This document shows positions 23,557-64,000 of a DNA stretch of 64,000 nucleotides, one piece after another (position 1 is the first letter of the stretch; the number at the start of each line of letters is the position of its first letter). The DNA is from Parus major (lineage: Eukaryota > Chordata > Aves > Passeriformes > Paridae): positions 66,665,981-66,729,980 of the forward strand of contig NC_031771.1 of the NCBI RefSeq assembly GCF_001522545.3. Reading direction: 5' to 3'. Position numbers and translations under genes: made by a program. The notes under the pieces are model-generated. The model was not told where the DNA came from, made no database searches, and saw nothing but the letters and a program-made list of their open reading frames with translations.

Positions 23557-26500
23557 GGTTCTTTCCATCACATTTGAGTTACAGGTGTAAAAGTCACACA
23601 AACTGCAGGTATAAACATGTAAAACAATACAAAAATAAATGGAAAGGTAATTTTATATTTACTGAATCAAGTTGTGTAATAAATAGGAGAGGCAAAAAGC
23701 TTCAATCACACCATTCAGCTGAACTGAAGTTACAGTAGTGTTTGTAAATAACACGTTTTTAACTTAAGAGTTGCAAATATTAAAGCATTGAGAACTAGTA
23801 TAAAAGTGAATTTTGGCACATTGTAAAGTGAGAAGTGTTAAGTCAGGATCTGGCTGTTGTGTAAAAATGAAGAGATTTCTCATGAGCTTTCTGAGGTACA
23901 TTTTTAACAACCTAAGATTAGATCAACCTTGTGATTCTACCGACTCACAGTTCACAATTCACTATACTAGTCACAATTTTTTTTCCCTTTTTAAGAATAC
24001 AAAAGTATTCCAGAGCTTAAATCTGTGCAAATTCAGACAAGTTTCAATTAAAAAATAACAACAATTAAAAAAAAAAAACCAACTTATTAGGGAACCCTCA
24101 CATGCAACTTAACTCCTCCCTGCAATCCGGTGTGTTAATTGCCAAAGTGTAAAAACTGGATTAATCCCAAATTGCACAGCTTCAAATTCAAATACTCCCA
24201 GATTGCAGCTCAAGTTGCAAAGGTTCCCCTGCTAAGTTTGTCACATTTGAATCCCTATAACTTCAGTAACTTCTGATCACACTCATTCTCGGTGAGGAGA
24301 AAGAAAAAAAACACCACCACAAGCTGCTAACAAAGGTCAGCAAAGCGTGGAAACCCCTTGAGGACTCTTCAGCACTTCCCAAGCTCAGGAATGCCTGGAC
24401 ACAAATTTTTCCAAGTATTTATAAAGAGAAAAGGAACGGTGTAATGGCACTTTTGCTGTATCCAAACATCAGTGGGTTAGAAATGGTGCTTTTTGTTGTT
24501 TTTATTTTAATTAGTAGCAAAAAAAAATTTGTTCAAACCTCGATCCTTCAGAGTGGCTCCATCCTCACCTCGACTTCCAAGGATTGAGGACACCAAATCC
24601 CCTGGGCTTGGGGGATTCCATACAGTACAAACAGCTCTGACCAGAGTACAAAAGTTACACTCTTCTAAAATAAAATAAAAATAAAAAAATTCAAAAAGCG
24701 CTGCTGATCGTTAAGAATCGACTCCCAAAAAATCAGCAACTGCTCTTCAACAGCAGCAGCATCAGGCATTTACATATTTCAGTCCTCAAAGAGTTTTCTT
24801 TTAAACAGTTTAACCATTTGTGCTAATATTTGTCACTAGGTTAAATTTTTAAGTCCTTTCACCAAAACCGTTATTTTCCTTTAAAAAAAAAAATGTGGGG
24901 GGTGCAACCCCTGACATCCATTTATTTGGGGAATAAATGGTGTCATCTGCAAGGCACTACTACATTTAAAGGATACCATTGTCACAGTTTCACTATTTCG
25001 GTATTTTTATTTTTTATTTTTTATTTTTTTTTTATCTCTTTGTTCTGGTTGAAAGTCACAGTTCAAAAATAAACGATAAAAATTGAGGTAATCAATTTGT
25101 TTCAATACCAAAATACATGAATTGAGCCAGTAGCAGTCTGGTGAAAGGTCTTTGTAATACACAGCTATGACCATAGAGCACATGCAGCACAGGACAGGAG
25201 GGTTCTAGGCCTTTGTTCTGAGCTCTTCTGCTCCAGTTTTTAAGGAACAGCTCAATTTGCACACTCAAACCCCAATTATTTCCTTTTTTTGTTTGTTTGT
25301 TTTTTGTTCACAGGGCTTGGAATTCCAGCTGGATCAGCCCCATCCATATTGAATTGAGAGCTGCACAAATTGGAGTTCTTAAAAAGAGTTCAGCAGAGCA
25401 AAAAAATCAGCTACAGCATCTTCATCTATTTTCAATCAATTGCACTTAAATCTACTCTGTATCCACTCAGGAGTCGAGACAAAGCCTCCACCACGTGCCT
25501 GCTGTCCCAACCACTGGAATTTCTTCCCACATCACATCCCACTACTCTAAAAATATGGCTTTGCAGATGAGAGAACTGGGACAGCTGGGTTTACACTGAG
25601 TTAACTGGCAAAGCAATTCCAACTGGAGTCCAATTTCCTTAAATGCCCTTTTTTTTTTTTTTCTTTATTGCAGCGCTACCACCAGAATTTTGGGATTCCT
25701 AAAAATTCTGGGCTGCGAAATAATTTCATGCAACCAACTGGATTTAGTTGTAAACCCCTGGCAGCCCCCCAACCCCACTGCTAGCTACCTTTGCTCTACA
25801 GGCACTACAGGATATTAAGACTAAAATTTAGCCATGCATAGATAAAACTCACGAGCTTTATCAGGATGCTCCACACTTGTGATCCAGGGAATACCCCAGG
25901 AAAGCCTAAAAACACAAACTAATTGCTGGCTTTTACTGGCCTCTAACAGGATACAAGTAGTTTTTATATAAAGTCTCGTGGTGTGCAAAAAATAAAATAA
26001 AATAAAATATTAAAGTCTTCAATTCAGACAGATTTTTAAATCTAGGAGGAAAGCAAGGAATGAAATCTTATCAGTATTTCTATCCCAGCCTGCAGCACCT
26101 GGAATTCCACCTCTGCACTGTGGATCACTCACAGGACAAGCACCCAGCCTAAAATGTGCTTCAGGTCACTGAAATTTCACTTATTCCATATTCCAAAGGT
26201 AAAAAATACATCTCTTTAGCTAAGCACAAACTCTAATTTGGCCCCAGGTTTGATGGCAGGGGTTAAATCTCATTTTCCTGCCATGGGATGAGGCTGTACA
26301 GATACATTTGAAGTATTTTAAGTGTGCTGCAAGAGATTTTTCATTCCATTTCTTGCTGTATCACAAACATCTGTTCAGAAAGAAAAGCTGCAGTTGCAAT
26401 AAAAGATTGAGCTGTCCCTAAGGCAAAGGAATATGAAAATAAAAAATTCCTGCTGGGCTGTTCTCACCTAAATTCTGAACACATGCATGCTTATTCAAAT

Positions 26501-27082
26501 AAACTCCAATAATTACCTGTAAGTAGCTGCTAAGGTACTTTATAATCCTTCAGTCAGGGATTTATAAAGCCTTCTTTAAAATAAACTGAATTAAGCCAGG
26601 ACAGGCTGCCAGCATTCCTGTTCTATCATTTAGGAACTATAAAAATTCTGTTGTGAGTACTTAAAAGCTGATTTCTCACCAGCACAGTGAAATGTTATGG
26701 TGTGCAAACTCTTCTGGAAGCTCCACAGACAAGTTCCTGCCTTTTTCAAGTAACAGCCTTTGCTATTTTTTACCTTTGGAAATCACTCATCTTCATGAGA
26801 AGGAATTGTTGAGTTGAAGAACCTCCCCCTTGCCTTGCTTAGTTTCTAGGACTGAAATAGGAATCCTCCAGGGATAACCTAAGCAAGGTGCACATTTGCA
26901 GCCAGCCAGGAAATATTTTCCAGAATCCCAATGAGAGCACTGGGAAGAAATTAAGATTTCTCCACTGATTTCACCCTGAAATGTATAAATAGCTTTTCTT
27001 TAAAGTCAGAATTTCGAGTGCAGACTCAAAACTGTGCTGAGGTTTTGAGATGGGCTTTGCCCTGGCGAAGGTGGGGGTGGGA
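23540..27082 (-). other. AT-rich, CR1-free region; possible distal 3' UTR or noncoding transcript
   Basis: About 3.5 kb with no CR1 fragments and no convincing coding frame. On the minus strand it has the T-rich texture of a vertebrate 3' UTR and ends in the AATAAA at 23556. It could be the distal part of a long DNAAF9 3' UTR read through the minisatellite, or an independent noncoding unit. Sequence alone does not decide. Confidence 0.4.
25650..25669 (-). other. AATAAAG followed by an A-run
   Basis: On the minus strand AATAAAG is followed directly by a run of about 13 A. It may be a second poly(A) signal or an internal-priming site, or the tail of an old retrocopy. I saw no coding sequence of a retrocopy upstream of it. 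Confidence 0.3.
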
Positions 27083-28595
27083 GCGTTCCCTCATCCCTTG
27101 CTTTGGGACCATCCTGACAGCTCTGGAATTAGGGATTTTTCTGAGTTGTTCCCACTGTTTCCACAATTTTCACTTTGGGAATGCCCTAGCTAGCTGTGGA
27201 ACTAAGGACTCTGAGAAAACATTCCCCCATTTCTCACTCTGGGAACACCCTGGCAGCTGTGGGATCAGGGATTCAATTCGGAGATTTTCCCCGTTGTTCC
27301 CCCATTTCTCATTTTGGGAACATCCTAACAGCTCTGGGATTAGGGACTCTGAGAAAGTGTTCCCCCATTTCTCGCTTTGGGAACACCTGACAGCTCTGGG
27401 ATTAGGAACATTTCTGAGCTGTTCCCACTGTTTCCACATTTTTTACTTCGGGAATGCCCCAGCAGCTCTGGGATTAGGGACTCAGTTCTGAGTTCTCCCC
27501 ATTGTTCCCCCATTTCTCGCTTTGGGAACATCCTGACAGCTCTGGGATTAGGAATTCTTCTGTTTTTCCCACTCTTCCCCCATCTGTTGCTCTGGGAACA
27601 TCCTAACTGTGGGATTAGGTGCTCATCCGAGCTTTTCCCATTCCCCATTTCTTGCTTTGGGAATGCTCTGACAGCTCTGGGATTAAGGACTCAGAATTCT
27701 GATTTATTCTCACTGTTTCCACATTTTTCACCTTGGGAATGCCCTAGAAACTGTGAGATTAGCCATTCAATTCTGAGTTCTTCCCATTGTTCCCCCATTT
27801 CTCGCTTTGGGAACATCCTACAGCTGCAGATTCAGGCATTCTAAATTTTTTAATCATTCTCCCATCTTCTGCTTTGGGAACACACCAACAGCTCTGGGAT
27901 TAGGGACTCAATTCTGAATTTTTCCCATTGTTCCCCCATTTCTCGCTTTAGGAACATCCCAGCAGCTGTGGGATTAGATTCTCACCTGAGCTGTTCCCTC
28001 TATTCTCCCATTTCTCATTTTGGCAATACATCAACAACTGTGGGATCAGGGACTCTGAGAAAGTGTTCCCCCATTTCTCGCTTTGGGAACACACCAAGAG
28101 CTGTGGGATTAGGGACCCAATTCTGAGTTTTTCCCTCTGTCCCCTCATTTCTCGCTTTGGGAACATCCTAACACAGCTGCAGACTCAGGGATTCTAAGTT
28201 TTTTACTCATTCCATTTCCTGCTTTGGGAACACACCAACAGCTCTGGGATCAGGGACTCTTCACAGTTTTCCCCACTGTTCCCCCATTTCTCGCTTTGGG
28301 AAGACACCAAGAGCTGTGGGATTAGGGACCCAATTCTGAGTTTTTCCCACTGTTCCCTCATTTCTCACTTTGGGAACATCCCAACAGCTGCTGCTTAGGG
28401 ACTCAGTTCTGAGCTTTTTGTATTGTTCCCCCATTTCTCGCTTTGGGAACATCCCAGCAGCTGTGGGATTAGGGACTCTTCTAATTTTTTTTACTTATTC
28501 CCTCATTTTTTTGCTTCGGGAACACCCAAACAGTTCTGGGATTGGGGACTCTTCCAAGTCTGCTCCCCCATTTCTCGCTTTGGGAACACCCCAAT
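27083..28595. repeat. minisatellite, ~22 units of ~70 bp with a hairpin in nearly every unit
   Basis: About 22 head-to-tail, diverged units of 62-76 bp. Plus-strand landmarks in each are a TTCCCCCATTTCTC-like stretch, CGCTTTGGGAACATCC-like sequence, and CTGTGGGATTAGGGACTC-like sequence. Landmark GGGAA copies fall near 27105, 27178, 27242, 27317 and so on to 28582. In well kept units tgttccc and gggaaca flank a 14-base loop, a potential 7-bp stem. Open frames through the array (up to 157 codons on +) come from the repeat periodicity and are not genes. Confidence 0.95.
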
Positions 28596-29015
28596 CCCAC
28601 ATCCTGAATTCCCCCACTGCTCATCGATGCTCCCGTGCAACGATTTCCAAGGGACGCCCAAGGATTGTTTGATATCTGCACCATGGCCCAATTTCACAAT
28701 GACATTCTGACCTTTCTAGGAAATAAATCCAGTTTTGCTTCTTTTCTCCTTCTTCTTTTTCCCAAGTTTCCACCACAAGCCAGAGATTCCAGGTGATGCT
28801 TTGTACAGTCTGGAATTAAGGTGAAGTGGAAGCAAACCTGACAGTACAAACAGCTAAGCAGTTACCGTGTTAAATGCCAACCTTAGGGGAATGATCCCTT
28901 AGTTTGGGAAGGAGTGCTGAAAACAGACATTTCACTCAATTTCTTGTGAGCCAGAAGGACAAAACAGAATTTCTGGTTCCTGACACAAGGACAGAAACAC
29001 CCAGGACCCACGTGC
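28596..29015 (-). other. proximal 3' UTR of DNAAF9 (single-copy)
   Basis: Single-copy sequence between the DNAAF9 stop codon and the minisatellite. It should be transcribed as 3' UTR. I see no minus-strand AATAAA in it, so the transcript probably runs on into or past the repeat array. Confidence 0.6.
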
Positions 29016-63670
<34,655 letters not shown>

Positions 63671-64000
63671 TCAAAGCTTTCAAGTGTGATGGACCAACTG
63701 CTGAATTTCTCACTAAAAGGAAAAAAAATTACTAAAGCTGCACAAAGCTTCACAGTGAAACAACCAATTTCTAAAGAAAAAAGCTACTTGCATTAAAAAG
63801 ATAATTTCTTTCAAATACAATAAACTTATCTCAAGGTTATTCCCAAATGCTCTTAGGAGATTCTTTTATCTTAAACTGCCTTGAAAAGCTGCTTAGTTTA
63901 AAATTAACCATCTTGAAAAACCCTGAAATTACCATGCTGGAAACAAACAAAACTATTTTGGGTTTAGTTCTGGCTTTGTGCCCAAGACTCAGCTGGAGAG

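Noticed and set aside
27018..27844. Plus-strand frames of 155-157 codons with repeated FPHFSLWEHP-like units
   Set aside because: They are translations of the ~70-bp minisatellite. Unit lengths are not multiples of three, stops interrupt the frames, and no protein family is matched.
27083..28595. CRISPR-like array
   Set aside because: Units are diverged, contiguous and lack unique spacers, and the genome is vertebrate.

Overview
The window is vertebrate nuclear DNA, almost certainly from a bird. It is littered with short 3' ends of CR1-type LINEs: about 30 fragments, most carrying the 'ccttccaacccaaaccattctgtgatt' type of tail. Its one recognisable gene is split into many small exons with compact introns, and I saw no mammalian SINEs. 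It contains one assembly gap (5152-5966). The species cannot be told from the sequence alone.

Right-hand part (29.0-63.6 kb, minus strand): the 3' three quarters of DNAAF9 (C20orf194; the vertebrate counterpart of the ciliate dynein-packaging factor Shulin). I placed 28 consecutive coding exons whose reading phases all join. They give 890 codons and a TAA stop at 29018-29016. The first exons lie beyond the right edge. One intron uses a GC rather than GT donor (35288-35287), and the reading frame requires it. CR1 fragments of both orientations sit in the introns, never in an exon.

Middle (23.5-29.0 kb): directly downstream of the DNAAF9 stop come about 420 bp of single-copy sequence, then a 1.5-kb minisatellite of about 22 units of roughly 70 bp (27083-28595). 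Nearly every unit carries a short inverted repeat able to form a hairpin. Then follow about 3.5 kb of AT-rich, CR1-free sequence ending at a good minus-strand AATAAA (23556-23551). This may be a long DNAAF9 3' UTR or a separate noncoding unit.

Left-hand part (1-23.5 kb): no confirmed gene. It holds CR1 pieces, several AT-rich CR1-free stretches that look like conserved noncoding DNA, a CATC tetranucleotide array running into the assembly gap, a TATTA/TATTATGTTA array at 16.6 kb, and a pair of inverted ~510-bp duplicated segments (12.43-12.95 kb and 15.46-15.97 kb). Two short open stretches with good splice sites, at 1176-1360 (+) and 10615-10685 (-), could be exons of unrecognised genes and are reported at low confidence. 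In human the neighbour on this side of DNAAF9 is SLC4A11; I found no SLC4A11 coding sequence here.
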